From the NCBI GenBank assembly GCA_015057005.1, contig SVFF01000013.1, positions 1 through 64,000 on the forward strand: 64,000 nt of DNA, written 5' to 3'. Under the pieces are notes generated by a model. The model made no database searches. It was not told the origin of the DNA and saw only the letters and a program-made list of their open reading frames with translations. The stretch's first letter is position 1. The number at the start of each line of letters is the position of its first letter. A program made the position numbers and the translations under genes. Source of the stretch: Lachnospiraceae bacterium. GTDB taxonomy: Bacteria; Bacillota; Clostridia; Lachnospirales; Lachnospiraceae. Positions 9,332-18,017 of this stretch are shown here, in pieces.

Positions 9332-10248
9332 CCTTCCACATCCTTTCCGAAATGATTTTCCACAAGGAACAAGGCCCCTATGATCACAATCATTACCAGG
9401 GACATCAATATGGCTGCTGCAGACAGCGCCTGATAGTCCAGATTGCGGAATTTATTGTTCATATAGTGCTGCAGCATATAAATGGAATCATAAGGGTAAT
9501 CTGTGGTCAACAGATAAATCTCACGGAAGATCTTGAAGGAGCTTATCAGCGACATGATCGTTACGAACAATATGGTGGCGGACAAATATCTTATTTTTAT
9601 GTACCAGAAGGTCTTAAAGGGTGTGGAACTCTCCAGCTGTGCCACCTCCAGAATGTCCTTTGGAATATTGGCCAGCGCTGCCATGAAAATGATCATGTTG
9701 TAACCCAGATTCTTCCACAGGAAAAGAATGACGATCACTACGATGGAATATTCCGATTTCATCCAGTCAATTTTGTCACCGCCAAAGACGGCCATCATCT
9801 CATTGACCGCACCGTTATAGTGAAACAGTACCTGCCAGATCAGCACCACGGATGCCACCGGCACCATCATGGGACTTAGGAAAAAGGTCCTGAACTGACT
9901 TCTAAACGGAAGCTTGGCCTCCAGCACGATGGCGAGAATCAGGGAAAGCACCACAGCAAGCGGTACTGCGATCGCCGAAAACACCGCCGTATTGCGCACC
10001 GCAGTCTGAAACGCCGCGTTGTCCAGCACATCGGCATAATTCTCTAGGAAAACAAAATTGCCGCTGATGGGATTGTCTACCATGGAATAATAAATGACTA
10101 CCATAAAGGGGACCAGGAAAAACACAAGAACGCCAAGAAAGCTGGGGGCTATGAATAGTCCCGAGCTGATCTTTTCCCTTCGTTTTCGATTGAAAAATTT
10201 ACCGTTATGTCCCTTGGATGAATACATCCTGCTTTTCTGTTTTTTCAA
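9328..10248 (-). CDS. carbohydrate ABC transporter permease, MalF/UgpA type
   Basis: A 306-residue membrane protein with about six TM helices and a basic N-terminus. The EAA-like loop is present but diverged (LEVAQLESSTPFKTFWYIKI). The start is a TTG at 10248 with AGGAG seven bases upstream; the next in-frame ATG is seven codons later and lacks a ribosome site. It is the first gene of the six-kilobase transport operon and is divergent from the GT-C fusion gene. Confidence 0.88.
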   Translation of the reverse strand: MKKQKSRMYSSKGHNGKFFNRKRREKISSGLFIAPSFLGVLVFFLVPFMVVIYYSMVDNPISGNFVFLENYADVLDNAAFQTAVRNTAVFSAIAVPLAVVLSLILAIVLEAKLPFRSQFRTFFLSPMMVPVASVVLIWQVLFHYNGAVNEMMAVFGGDKIDWMKSEYSIVVIVILFLWKNLGYNMIIFMAALANIPKDILEVAQLESSTPFKTFWYIKIRYLSATILFVTIMSLISSFKIFREIYLLTTDYPYDSIYMLQHYMNNKFRNLDYQALSAAAILMSLVMIVIIGALFLVENHFGKDVEG

Positions 10249-10268
10249 TGGTAAACTCCTTCCTTCGT

Positions 10269-10340
10269 GGGGCTTCGCCCCGGTCTTGCAAGAAGTCTGA
10301 CGGCATATTCTTACCGTCTTTCTTATCTAGTTACATTATA
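10269..10340 (-). promoter_or_regulatory. leader and candidate promoter of the transport operon
   Basis: A minus-strand TATAAT lies at 10335-10340, with only a weak -35 match at the right distance. The leader carries a compact hairpin (GGGGC-TTC-GCCCC, 10269-10281) just ahead of the ribosome site and a second one made from GACGG/CCGTC further upstream. No known operator was recognised. The rest of the 10249-10512 divergent gap holds AT-rich sequence without further recognisable signals. Confidence 0.35.
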
Positions 10341-10512
10341 CATGGTAAGTGTCAAAAATGCACCTTAAGATTTTATGAAAATATGACCCAAAATAGACTT
10401 CAAATGTTACAATTCTGCTACAATTTCCGTCTTTTTGTTAAAACTTCTTTTCCTGATTTCCCACATTTGATATGATGATACAAAAGATGCCTTGTCAGGA
10501 GAAAACACCCTT

Positions 10513-13500
10513 ATGAAAAACCCTTCCCAAGCCAAATCCCACCTCTTTCTTTTATTTGCCGCAGGTCTCCTTTTACGCCTTGTGACAGGGTATTTTTATG
10601 CCGGCCACGAGACCGATATGGCCTGCTTTGCAGCCTGGGCAGAGCGTATGTACACCTATGGACCAGGACAATTCTACTCCACGGATATTTTTACAGACTA
10701 TCCCCCCGGATACATGTATATTTTATATTGTATCGGTGCACTGCGGTCACTTCTGCAGCTTCCTTATTATTCCGGTGCACATCTGCTTTTACTGAAACTG
10801 CCGGCAATTCTCTGTGATCTTCTCTGCGGGTTTCTCTTATATCGGGAAAGCGACCGTCGGCACGTTCACTCTGCAGGACTTTTACCGGCAGGACTGTATC
10901 TTTTTAATCCTGCTGTTATCCTAAATTCCTCCGTCTGGGGACAGGTGGACTCGGTATACACACTATGTGTGGTATTGATGTGCCTTGCCTTGTCAAAGAG
11001 AACCTTTTTCATTGCCGGGCTCTGTCTGTCCTTTGGCGCGCTGATAAAGCCCCAGATGCTGATCTTTACCCCAGTACTTTTGGCCGCCCTGGCAGACCGC
11101 ATCTTTGTACATAAAGTTTCCGGCCGCACTTTACTGCTGGATCTCTGCCAACTGGCGGGCGCTGCTTTTTGCGCGTTTCTGGCCGCTTTCCCTTTTGGTA
11201 TCGGTAAGGTGCTCTCTCAATATACGGACACCCTTTCTTCCTACCCTTATGCCTCCGTAAATGCGTATAATCTCTGGAGCCTGCTTGGCTTGAACTGGGT
11301 CTCCCAGGACAGTACCGTCCTCTTCTTCAACGTTAAAACCTGGGGAATGATCGCTATTTTGCTGACAGTGTTCTTTACCTTCCTGCTTAATTTGCGTCTC
11401 AACAAGAATCCTCATAAATATTTCCTTCTGGGGGCCTTTATCATCCTGTCCGTTTTCACTTTTTCTGCCCGCATGCATGAACGATACCTGTATCCGGGTA
11501 TGCTTCTTTTGCTTTTTGCATGTCTGCAAAACGCAAAATACTGTTTCTGCTATATCGGACTTTCCATTTTGCACTTGGCCAATACCGCCCATGTACTCTT
11601 TGGCTACGATCCTCAGACCTATGATACAAAAGGTCCTGTTGTGCTGCTCATATCCGGTGGTATTTTAATTTGTGTGCTCTGCTTTTACCGGCTGATTTTT
11701 TCCGATCCTTCCCCCCAAAAATCAGACACCCCTAAGCCCATTTCTTTTCTTCGCCCGATACCCCCGCGCCCTTCTGCCGCCAAAATTTCTTTTACCAGAT
11801 GGGATGCGCTGCTCCTGGCCGTCATTATGCTTCTTTACAGCTTATTTGCGCTGCATGATCTGGGCAATCTGTCAGCCCCTGTTACAGAACATCAAATGAC
11901 ACAACACGAAACGATCTCTTTGTCGTTTCCCAAAAATAATTTTCCTTCAAACCTCTCCTACTATATAGGGCCTAAGGAAAACCGCAGCTTTTACCTGGAG
12001 ATTCTGACCAAGGACGGTACCACATCTGTGGCTGAAAGGATTCAATTGAACAAGGTTTTTACCTGGCAGAAGATCACTTTGCCGGAGCATGGAAACACCC
12101 TCCGCCTCACTTTATTGGATACTCAAGCGTCTTTGTTTGAACTTGTCTTTACCGACCAAGACGGTCAACTAACGTTGCCTGAAAATGCTCCGGAATATTC
12201 AGCTCTTTTTGACGAACAGCACCTGTTCCCTCCTCTCAGCACCTATCGGGACAGTATGTATTTTGATGAAATTTACCATGGACGGACAGCTTATGAATTC
12301 TTAAACGGCCTGACTGCCTACGAAAATACCCACCCGCCCCTTGGCAAAATCCTAATCAGCTTAGGAATAGCGGTCTTTGGCATGAATCCCTTTGGCTGGC
12401 GCATCGTGGGCACTCTTTTTGGCATTGCCATGCTTCCCTTCCTGTACCTGTTCGGCAAGAAAATTACCAATAGTACTGCCGGGGGAGCCTTTGCCTGCTT
12501 TTTGTTCGCTTTTGATTTCATGCACTTTACCCAGACCAGAATTGCCACAATTGATGTTTTCGTGACCTTTTTTGTGATATTGATGTACTATTTCATGTTC
12601 CAATACTGTCATATGAGTTTTTATGATACTCCCCTTGGAAAAACACTGCTTCCTCTGGGTGCCAGCGGCATCGCTATGGGGCTTGGCATCGCCTGTAAAT
12701 GGACCGGTGCTTACGCCGGTGCCGGGCTGGCTATTCTTTTCTTCGGCGTACTGATACAGCGGTACCGGGAATATCTCTGGGCCAAAGCAATGCATGCCGA
12801 TAATGAGCACACAACTTCCCGCAGCGATTCACCGGCTTTTTCCCGGGGCCCAGACCTGCACACTAAAAAAGCCCTGTATATTTCCGAAAAATTTACAGCA
12901 AACACCCTTAAGACCTTATGCTTTTGCCTGCTCTTTTTCGTGGCAATTCCCCTGGTTATCTACCTGCTCTCCTATCTGCCCTTCCGGGATGGCACTGATG
13001 CTGGATTATTTACCAGAATGCTTCGCAATCAGGAGGCCATGCTAAGCTACCACAGCAACCTGAACGCAGAACATTATTTTTCCTCCTCCTGGTGGGAGTG
13101 GCCCGTGATGCTACGTCCCGTGTGGTACTACTCCGCCATTATTTCAGACACAGCAGAACTGTCTATCCGGGAAGGAATCTCTGCATTTGGGAATCCTCTT
13201 GTATGGTGGGCCGGCATCCCTGCCGCCCTTTACATGTTTTATCTGGCATACAAAAAGAAAGACCGCACTGCAGTCTTTCTTCTGATCGGTTATCTGGCAC
13301 AGTACTTACCGTGGTTTTTCGTCACCAGAATCACCTTCCTATATCATTATTTCCCCAGCGTAGCCTTTGTGGTTCTGATGATCACCTACAGTTTGCTGCA
13401 GTTAAGACACCGTACCACTTCCCGCAAATTCCTGCTCCTGCCGGTTCTTTACGCAGCTACGGCTTTCATCCTGTTCCTGCTCTTTTACCCGGTGCTTTCC

Positions 13501-13575
13501 GGACAGCCTGTATCCACAGCGTACGTAGACCACTGGCTCCGTTGGCTGGACTCCTGGGTGCTGGTGGCTCCTTAG
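10513..13575 (+). CDS. double GT-C membrane glycosyltransferase (GT87-like + PMT-like fusion)
   Basis: A 1020-residue polytopic membrane protein. Residues about 1-400 carry a GT-C fold with the early acidic motif (GHETDMACFAAWAERMY, DYPPGYMYILY) seen in polyprenyl-phosphate-dependent mannosyltransferases. A Pro-rich linker and a beta-rich extracytoplasmic segment (about 430-560) follow. The C-terminal half is like dolichyl/polyprenyl-phosphate-mannose-protein mannosyltransferases: DEIYHGRTAYEFLNGL, ENTHPPLGKILISLG, then many TM helices. Such enzymes transfer sugars from lipid-phosphate donors outside the membrane. ATG 10513 has AGGAG 11 bases upstream and is preferred over a TTG at 10492. Its last codons and stop lie inside the long inverted repeat. 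Confidence 0.75.
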   Translation: MKNPSQAKSHLFLLFAAGLLLRLVTGYFYAGHETDMACFAAWAERMYTYGPGQFYSTDIFTDYPPGYMYILYCIGALRSLLQLPYYSGAHLLLLKLPAILCDLLCGFLLYRESDRRHVHSAGLLPAGLYLFNPAVILNSSVWGQVDSVYTLCVVLMCLALSKRTFFIAGLCLSFGALIKPQMLIFTPVLLAALADRIFVHKVSGRTLLLDLCQLAGAAFCAFLAAFPFGIGKVLSQYTDTLSSYPYASVNAYNLWSLLGLNWVSQDSTVLFFNVKTWGMIAILLTVFFTFLLNLRLNKNPHKYFLLGAFIILSVFTFSARMHERYLYPGMLLLLFACLQNAKYCFCYIGLSILHLANTAHVLFGYDPQTYDTKGPVVLLISGGILICVLCFYRLIFSDPSPQKSDTPKPISFLRPIPPRPSAAKISFTRWDALLLAVIMLLYSLFALHDLGNLSAPVTEHQMTQHETISLSFPKNNFPSNLSYYIGPKENRSFYLEILTKDGTTSVAERIQLNKVFTWQKITLPEHGNTLRLTLLDTQASLFELVFTDQDGQLTLPENAPEYSALFDEQHLFPPLSTYRDSMYFDEIYHGRTAYEFLNGLTAYENTHPPLGKILISLGIAVFGMNPFGWRIVGTLFGIAMLPFLYLFGKKITNSTAGGAFACFLFAFDFMHFTQTRIATIDVFVTFFVILMYYFMFQYCHMSFYDTPLGKTLLPLGASGIAMGLGIACKWTGAYAGAGLAILFFGVLIQRYREYLWAKAMHADNEHTTSRSDSPAFSRGPDLHTKKALYISEKFTANTLKTLCFCLLFFVAIPLVIYLLSYLPFRDGTDAGLFTRMLRNQEAMLSYHSNLNAEHYFSSSWWEWPVMLRPVWYYSAIISDTAELSIREGISAFGNPLVWWAGIPAALYMFYLAYKKKDRTAVFLLIGYLAQYLPWFFVTRITFLYHYFPSVAFVVLMITYSLLQLRHRTTSRKFLLLPVLYAATAFILFLLFYPVLSGQPVSTAYVDHWLRWLDSWVLVAP

Positions 13576-14049
13576 CAGCGTACTTGCAGGCCCACCACCT
13601 TGGGCAGCCGCAGGCGCACTCACCGCAATACGCAAGCTTTTCGGGATTTTATGGACGCATGAATTTTAAGAGCTTATCAGGCGCCCTTAGATCAAAACTC
13701 CGGGCCACCGGGCATGGGCAATTCTAACGCCTTTAAACGTTTTTGATAAAAATCAAGAGGCAGGTTTCAGAAAACGTACACCAAAATTACTCTGTCTGAG
13801 CGAAGCGAGTTTTGGAATTTTGGTGTTAATATCGTCTCTGAAACCTGCCTCTTAGATTTTTACTAAAAGGTTTTACGGTGTTAGAACTGCCCATGCCCGC
13901 TCGCCCGTCAAACAGCTGCGCTGCGGGCGCCGCTTTTTAAAATTCATGCGTCTTAAAATCCAACGAAAAGACTTGCACGGGTATTGCTTGTAAGTGCGCC
14001 TGCGGCTGCCCAAGGTGGTGGGCCCGGAAACGTTTTCAAAAGAGCCACC
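13563..14049. repeat. long imperfect inverted repeat, about 490 bp, in a convergent gap
   Basis: The two arms are centred near 13805. Paired blocks I could read: 13563-13570 with 14042-14049 (8/8), 13589-13620 with 13993-14024 (32/32), 13654-13669 with 13937-13952 (16/16), 13709-13728 with 13880-13899 (19/20), 13755-13770 with 13838-13853 (16/16), 13778-13788 with 13816-13826 (11/11). Intervening segments differ in sequence and slightly in length. The element fills nearly the whole gap between the convergent glycosyltransferase and ABC-exporter genes, contains the stop codon of the former, and ends 11 bases from the stop of the latter. No convincing gene is seen inside. It could be a MITE-like element, a large bidirectional terminator, or an RNA hairpin. 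Confidence 0.85.
13755..13853. terminator. core hairpin of the inverted repeat, possible bidirectional terminator
   Basis: A perfect 16-bp stem (AAGAGGCAGGTTTCAG with its complement) flanks an inner 11-bp stem. T-rich sequence follows the outer stem on both strands (TTAGATTTTTA one way, TGATTTTTAT the other). Placement between two converging genes fits a shared terminator. Confidence 0.45.
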
Positions 14050-14059
14050 GCGCCCGGAG

Positions 14060-15907
14060 TTACTCCCCGAAAGCAGTCTCCATGGACTGATCCATGGCTT
14101 CCTCACGGAACTGTCTGGTGTAAAGATGGAAGTAAGCCCCTTCTTTTGCCATCAGCTGACTGTGGCTGCCCTGCTCAATGATCTTGCCGTCCTTTACCAC
14201 CAGGATCACGTCCGCCTGACGGATGGTGGACAATCTGTGGGCAATTACAAAGGAAGTTCTGCCCTTCATCAGATTGGCAATGGCATCCTGAATCAGTTTT
14301 TCTGTCACTGTATCAATGGAGGAGGTCGCTTCGTCCAACACGAAAATCCGGGGATCTGCCAAAATCGCTCTGGCGAAGGACAGCAACTGTTTTTCACCGG
14401 TAGAAAGCAGGTCTCCGCCCTCTCCCACATCACTGTCATATCCTTTTTCCATTCTTGCGATCACACCTTCTGCGGAAACACTTCTCACTGCATCCTGAAT
14501 CTGCTCCATTGTGGCATCAGGATTGCCGTATTTTAAGTTTTCCAATACACTTCCGGAAAATAGGTGCGGGGACTGGAGTACATATCCGATATTGCTGTGC
14601 AGCCACAGCTGGGAACGCTCCTTTGCATCGCGCCCGTCAATGAGGATCCTGCCGGAGGTAGGCTCAAAGAACCGGCACACCAAGTTTACCAAAGTGGATT
14701 TACCGGCACCGGTCTCACCTACAATGGCCACGTTGGTACCCTGCGGCACATGGAGATTAAAATGCTCCAACACATACTCATCGCCGTCAGGATACTTAAA
14801 GGAAACATCCTCAAAGGTAATATCACCGTACAAAGGCTCCCAGTTCTCTCTCTTAGGATCAAAAGAATCTCCGTATTTTTCGATAACCTCAGGGCTGTCG
14901 CTGACATCCGATTCCGTCTCCATTAATCTGGTAAAACGCTCTACATTTACCTGCACGGTGATCAGGTCGGAAATCGCCCGAACGATCCACTGAACAGGAT
15001 CCATCATTCCCAATGCATAGGACATAAATACTGACAGGGTTCCAATCTCCAGCACACCCTCCATGGTAATGATACCGCCTCTCCACAATACCAGCGCCAA
15101 TGCCAGAGATGCTGAAAAGGAGATCATAGAGGAGAACATGGCACGGTAATGGATGCCTCGCACTGATGTTTTGCGCATTTCCTCGGTAGTGTCATTAAAG
15201 TTTTCTTCCATTTTGCGCTCGATCACTAAGGTTTTGGTCGTCTTTGCGCCCGTAATGCCTTCATTAAAATTGCCGGTGATCTGTGAGTTGATCTCACGGA
15301 TCTTACGGTTGATGCGTACCAGCTTTTTCTGAAAAAAAGCGGCTGCCAGGGCTGTCAAAGGCACAATTGCCAGTACCCACAAAGCCAGCTTGTAATTGAT
15401 GGACAACATGACCACCACTGCTCCCAGAATATAGGACAAATTCCAGACACCATCCATCAAGCCCCAGGATACCAGGGAACCGATACGGTTGGTGTCGCTC
15501 ATAACTCTTGCGTGGATGTAACCCACGCTGTTTTGATTATAATAAGAAAAAGCCAGTGTCTGCAGATGATTGAAGCTCTCACGCTTCATATCCCTGCCCA
15601 CATACATTTCTATCTGGCAGGCCTGGTATGCTGAAATACCGTTGGCCACCACCTGAAAAATCAATATACCGACATAACTTAAGATAAAAATTGCCAGTGT
15701 ATCCAGCGTATCTTTCTCAATAAAATGATTCAGAGCGTATCTCTGAAAGAGAGGCAATATAATATCCACGAAACCGCCCAAAAGTCCCAGGCTCACCATA
15801 CTGAAGATAATGAACCGATACGGCTTTAAGTAAGGCAGCAGTTTATTGATTCCGAAATAGGGAAGTGACACATATTCTTTGTTCTCGTCTTTTGCTTTTT
15901 TGCTCAT
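14060..15907 (-). CDS. bmrD: heterodimeric ABC exporter subunit with consensus ATPase site (BmrD/YheH-like)
   Basis: A 615-residue type-IV exporter: six TM helices in residues about 25-330 and a nucleotide-binding domain from about 365. Walker A is GETGAGKS, Walker B ends in VLDEATSSID with the catalytic Glu, and the H-loop is IAHRLST. The ABC signature is altered (LSTGEKQ instead of LSGGQ). This pattern matches the partner that supplies the functional Walker B in BmrCD, LmrCD and TM287/288. An ATG at 15913 is only one base from the AAGGGGG site, so the ATG at 15907 is chosen. It follows its partner gene by 14 bases. Drug or peptide export is the family role. Confidence 0.85.
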   Translation of the reverse strand: MSKKAKDENKEYVSLPYFGINKLLPYLKPYRFIIFSMVSLGLLGGFVDIILPLFQRYALNHFIEKDTLDTLAIFILSYVGILIFQVVANGISAYQACQIEMYVGRDMKRESFNHLQTLAFSYYNQNSVGYIHARVMSDTNRIGSLVSWGLMDGVWNLSYILGAVVVMLSINYKLALWVLAIVPLTALAAAFFQKKLVRINRKIREINSQITGNFNEGITGAKTTKTLVIERKMEENFNDTTEEMRKTSVRGIHYRAMFSSMISFSASLALALVLWRGGIITMEGVLEIGTLSVFMSYALGMMDPVQWIVRAISDLITVQVNVERFTRLMETESDVSDSPEVIEKYGDSFDPKRENWEPLYGDITFEDVSFKYPDGDEYVLEHFNLHVPQGTNVAIVGETGAGKSTLVNLVCRFFEPTSGRILIDGRDAKERSQLWLHSNIGYVLQSPHLFSGSVLENLKYGNPDATMEQIQDAVRSVSAEGVIARMEKGYDSDVGEGGDLLSTGEKQLLSFARAILADPRIFVLDEATSSIDTVTEKLIQDAIANLMKGRTSFVIAHRLSTIRQADVILVVKDGKIIEQGSHSQLMAKEGAYFHLYTRQFREEAMDQSMETAFGE

Positions 15908-15921
15908 GGCCATACCCCCTT

Positions 15922-17760
15922 TTAGTTAGTCGCCGGTTCATCCGTTTCGTCGTCGCGGCTCATCTGCATATCATAAATCTTGCGGTAAATACCGCCGTTC
16001 TCCATCAGCTGGTCGTGTGTACCGATCTCAACGATTTTGCCCTTATCCATTACCATAATGCAGTCTGCCTGCATCAGGGTGGTCACTCTGTGAGCAATCA
16101 GGATCACTGTGGCATCTCCCAGATTCTTTCGAAGTTCCTGACGGATACGTACATCTGTATCTGCATCCACCGCAGACAGGGAATCATCGAATACCATAAT
16201 CGGCGTATTCTGTGTCAGCATTCTGGCGATAGCCGTACGCTGCTTCTGTCCGCCGGATAAAGTCACGCCGCGCTCACCCACAATAGTGTCATATCCATTG
16301 GTAAACTCGGAAATAGATTCATCCACACAGGCAATAGCTGCCGCGCGTCTGATTTCGGACAGACTCATATCCTTTTTCGTAATACCGATGTTCTCCGCGA
16401 TGGTGCGTGAAAACAGGAAGGGCTCCTGGAGCACCATGCCGATATGGGATCGTACCCACTCTCCCTTCATATCTGCCACATCCACACCACCTATGGTAAT
16501 CTTACCATTCTCTGCAGGCAGATCGTACAGTCTGTTTAACAGGTACATCAATGTGGATTTGCCGGAACCGGTACTGCCCAAAATACCGAAAGTTGTCCCT
16601 TGAGGTATCTTAAAGCTGATATTTTCCAATACCGGAATTTCTCCGTAACCAAAGGACACATTGTCAAATACGATATCTCCCCGCATATCTGGAGTCACCG
16701 CGTTTTCTCTGTCCCTTTCTTCCTCAGAATTCATAATATAGCGGATACGCTCAATGGAAACACCTGCCTTACTCATCTCTGAGATCATTCTTCCCAGATG
16801 ACGAACCGGCCAGATCAACATGGAGTTGTACGAGATAAATGCAATAAATTCACCTGCCGTCATATCGCCGTTTACACAGAACACGGCGCCCAGGATTACG
16901 ATCATCATAACCTGCAGACCGGAAAAAAGATCACCTGCAGCCCAGAATAATGACAGGAATTTACACAGATGCATCCAGGCATCGGTATAAATATTGTTCT
17001 GCTTCTCAAATTTGTCCTTCTCGTATTTTTCTCGTCCGAAAGCCCTTACCACTCTCACGCCGGTCAGATTTTCCTGGGCGATGGTAGACAGGACACCCTC
17101 GTTTTCATCGCACTCCTTGAAACGCACACGGATGTGGGAATGAAAATAAGCGGAATATGTAATAATGATGGGAATAAACACCAGCGATACAATTGCCAGC
17201 TTCCCATTCATGGAAAACATGAAAGACAGAGCCATTGTTATGAGAATCACAATACGGAACACGCTGGTCATCTGCTCAGAGATAAAGTTCTTGATCATAT
17301 CCACATCAGAGGTACAGCGCTGAATAATATCTCCGGTCTGATTCTTCATATGCCAGGAAAAGGGCAGCCTCTGAATATGTGCAAAAAGCTTATTTCTCAT
17401 AGAGCGCACCAAACCTTCAGCACCCATGACATTAAAGCGCATATTCATATAGCGGAAACCCGCACTGAAAAGCGCCAGCACTACAATAGCAATACCGATC
17501 ACCCAAATGTGGGTACGCAGATAGGCCACGCCGCCGATTGCTTCCAGCTTCTCCATTAAAGATGCCGGAAGCTCCAGGGGTTCTGCCCCCAACACACTGT
17601 CGACGGTGGTACGTATCAGCTGGGGAGAGATCATATCAAGTCCCGTCACCACCATTGCCGACAAAATACTGATTATAAAGTAACGAATATTTCCTTTCAG
17701 GAAAGCAAGCACAAGTGATACCTTTGTGTACTTTCCTGTTTCCTGCATTTTGTTGTCCAT
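15922..17760 (-). CDS. bmrC: heterodimeric ABC exporter subunit with degenerate site (BmrC/YheI-like)
   Basis: A 612-residue exporter with six TM helices in about 20-325 and an ATPase domain from about 350. Walker A is GSTGSGKS and the signature is canonical (LSGGQKQRTAIAR), but the residue after Walker B is Asp (VFDDSLSAVD) where active ABC proteins have Glu. Together with the neighbour's altered signature, this makes one consensus and one degenerate composite site, as known for BmrCD-type heterodimers. GGGAGGAC precedes the ATG. It is the first gene of the pair, reading away from the tsf terminator. Confidence 0.85.
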   Translation of the reverse strand: MDNKMQETGKYTKVSLVLAFLKGNIRYFIISILSAMVVTGLDMISPQLIRTTVDSVLGAEPLELPASLMEKLEAIGGVAYLRTHIWVIGIAIVVLALFSAGFRYMNMRFNVMGAEGLVRSMRNKLFAHIQRLPFSWHMKNQTGDIIQRCTSDVDMIKNFISEQMTSVFRIVILITMALSFMFSMNGKLAIVSLVFIPIIITYSAYFHSHIRVRFKECDENEGVLSTIAQENLTGVRVVRAFGREKYEKDKFEKQNNIYTDAWMHLCKFLSLFWAAGDLFSGLQVMMIVILGAVFCVNGDMTAGEFIAFISYNSMLIWPVRHLGRMISEMSKAGVSIERIRYIMNSEEERDRENAVTPDMRGDIVFDNVSFGYGEIPVLENISFKIPQGTTFGILGSTGSGKSTLMYLLNRLYDLPAENGKITIGGVDVADMKGEWVRSHIGMVLQEPFLFSRTIAENIGITKKDMSLSEIRRAAAIACVDESISEFTNGYDTIVGERGVTLSGGQKQRTAIARMLTQNTPIMVFDDSLSAVDADTDVRIRQELRKNLGDATVILIAHRVTTLMQADCIMVMDKGKIVEIGTHDQLMENGGIYRKIYDMQMSRDDETDEPATN

Positions 17761-17777
17761 AGTCCTCCCGTCTTCTC

Positions 17778-17879
17778 TCAGAACATCACAAAGAAACCGC
17801 CACTGATCATCGGCGTATCCCCCACCGGCAAACGGATCTTCTCCACAACTGCATTCTCAGAGATAAAATAACGAATCAC
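17778..17879 (-). CDS. possible small ORF upstream of bmrC (33 codons)
   Basis: A GTG-initiated frame of 33 residues (ending in PVGDTPMISGGFFVMF) stops 18 bases before bmrC. It has protein-like composition but no convincing ribosome site. In Bacillus subtilis a small leader ORF, bmrB, precedes bmrCD and controls it by attenuation; whether this ORF is comparable, or just the tail of a decayed gene, cannot be decided from sequence. Confidence 0.25.
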   Translation of the reverse strand: MIRYFISENAVVEKIRLPVGDTPMISGGFFVMF

Positions 17880-17904
17880 CCGCTTTATGGGTTATTCTAA
17901 TGTT

Positions 17905-17937
17905 AAAAAAAGGGCTCCCGAATTACTTCGGAAGCCC
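17905..17937 (-). terminator. terminator of rpsB-tsf
   Basis: Minus-strand GGGCTTCCGAA-gtaa-TTCGGGAGCCC stem followed by seven T residues (17905-17911 on the plus strand as A), about 80 bases after the tsf stop. A strong intrinsic terminator. Confidence 0.9.
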
Positions 17938-18017
17938 CAATTTTACAAAATGGTCTATATTCCCAACAATTTTTCACATGCCAAATATACTGTCATGTAA
18001 AACAGTCGCTCTACAGA

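Noticed and set aside
15922..17760. Asp in place of Glu after Walker B as an inactivating mutation.
   Set aside because: This is the normal degenerate site of BmrCD-type heterodimers, supported by the partner's altered signature.
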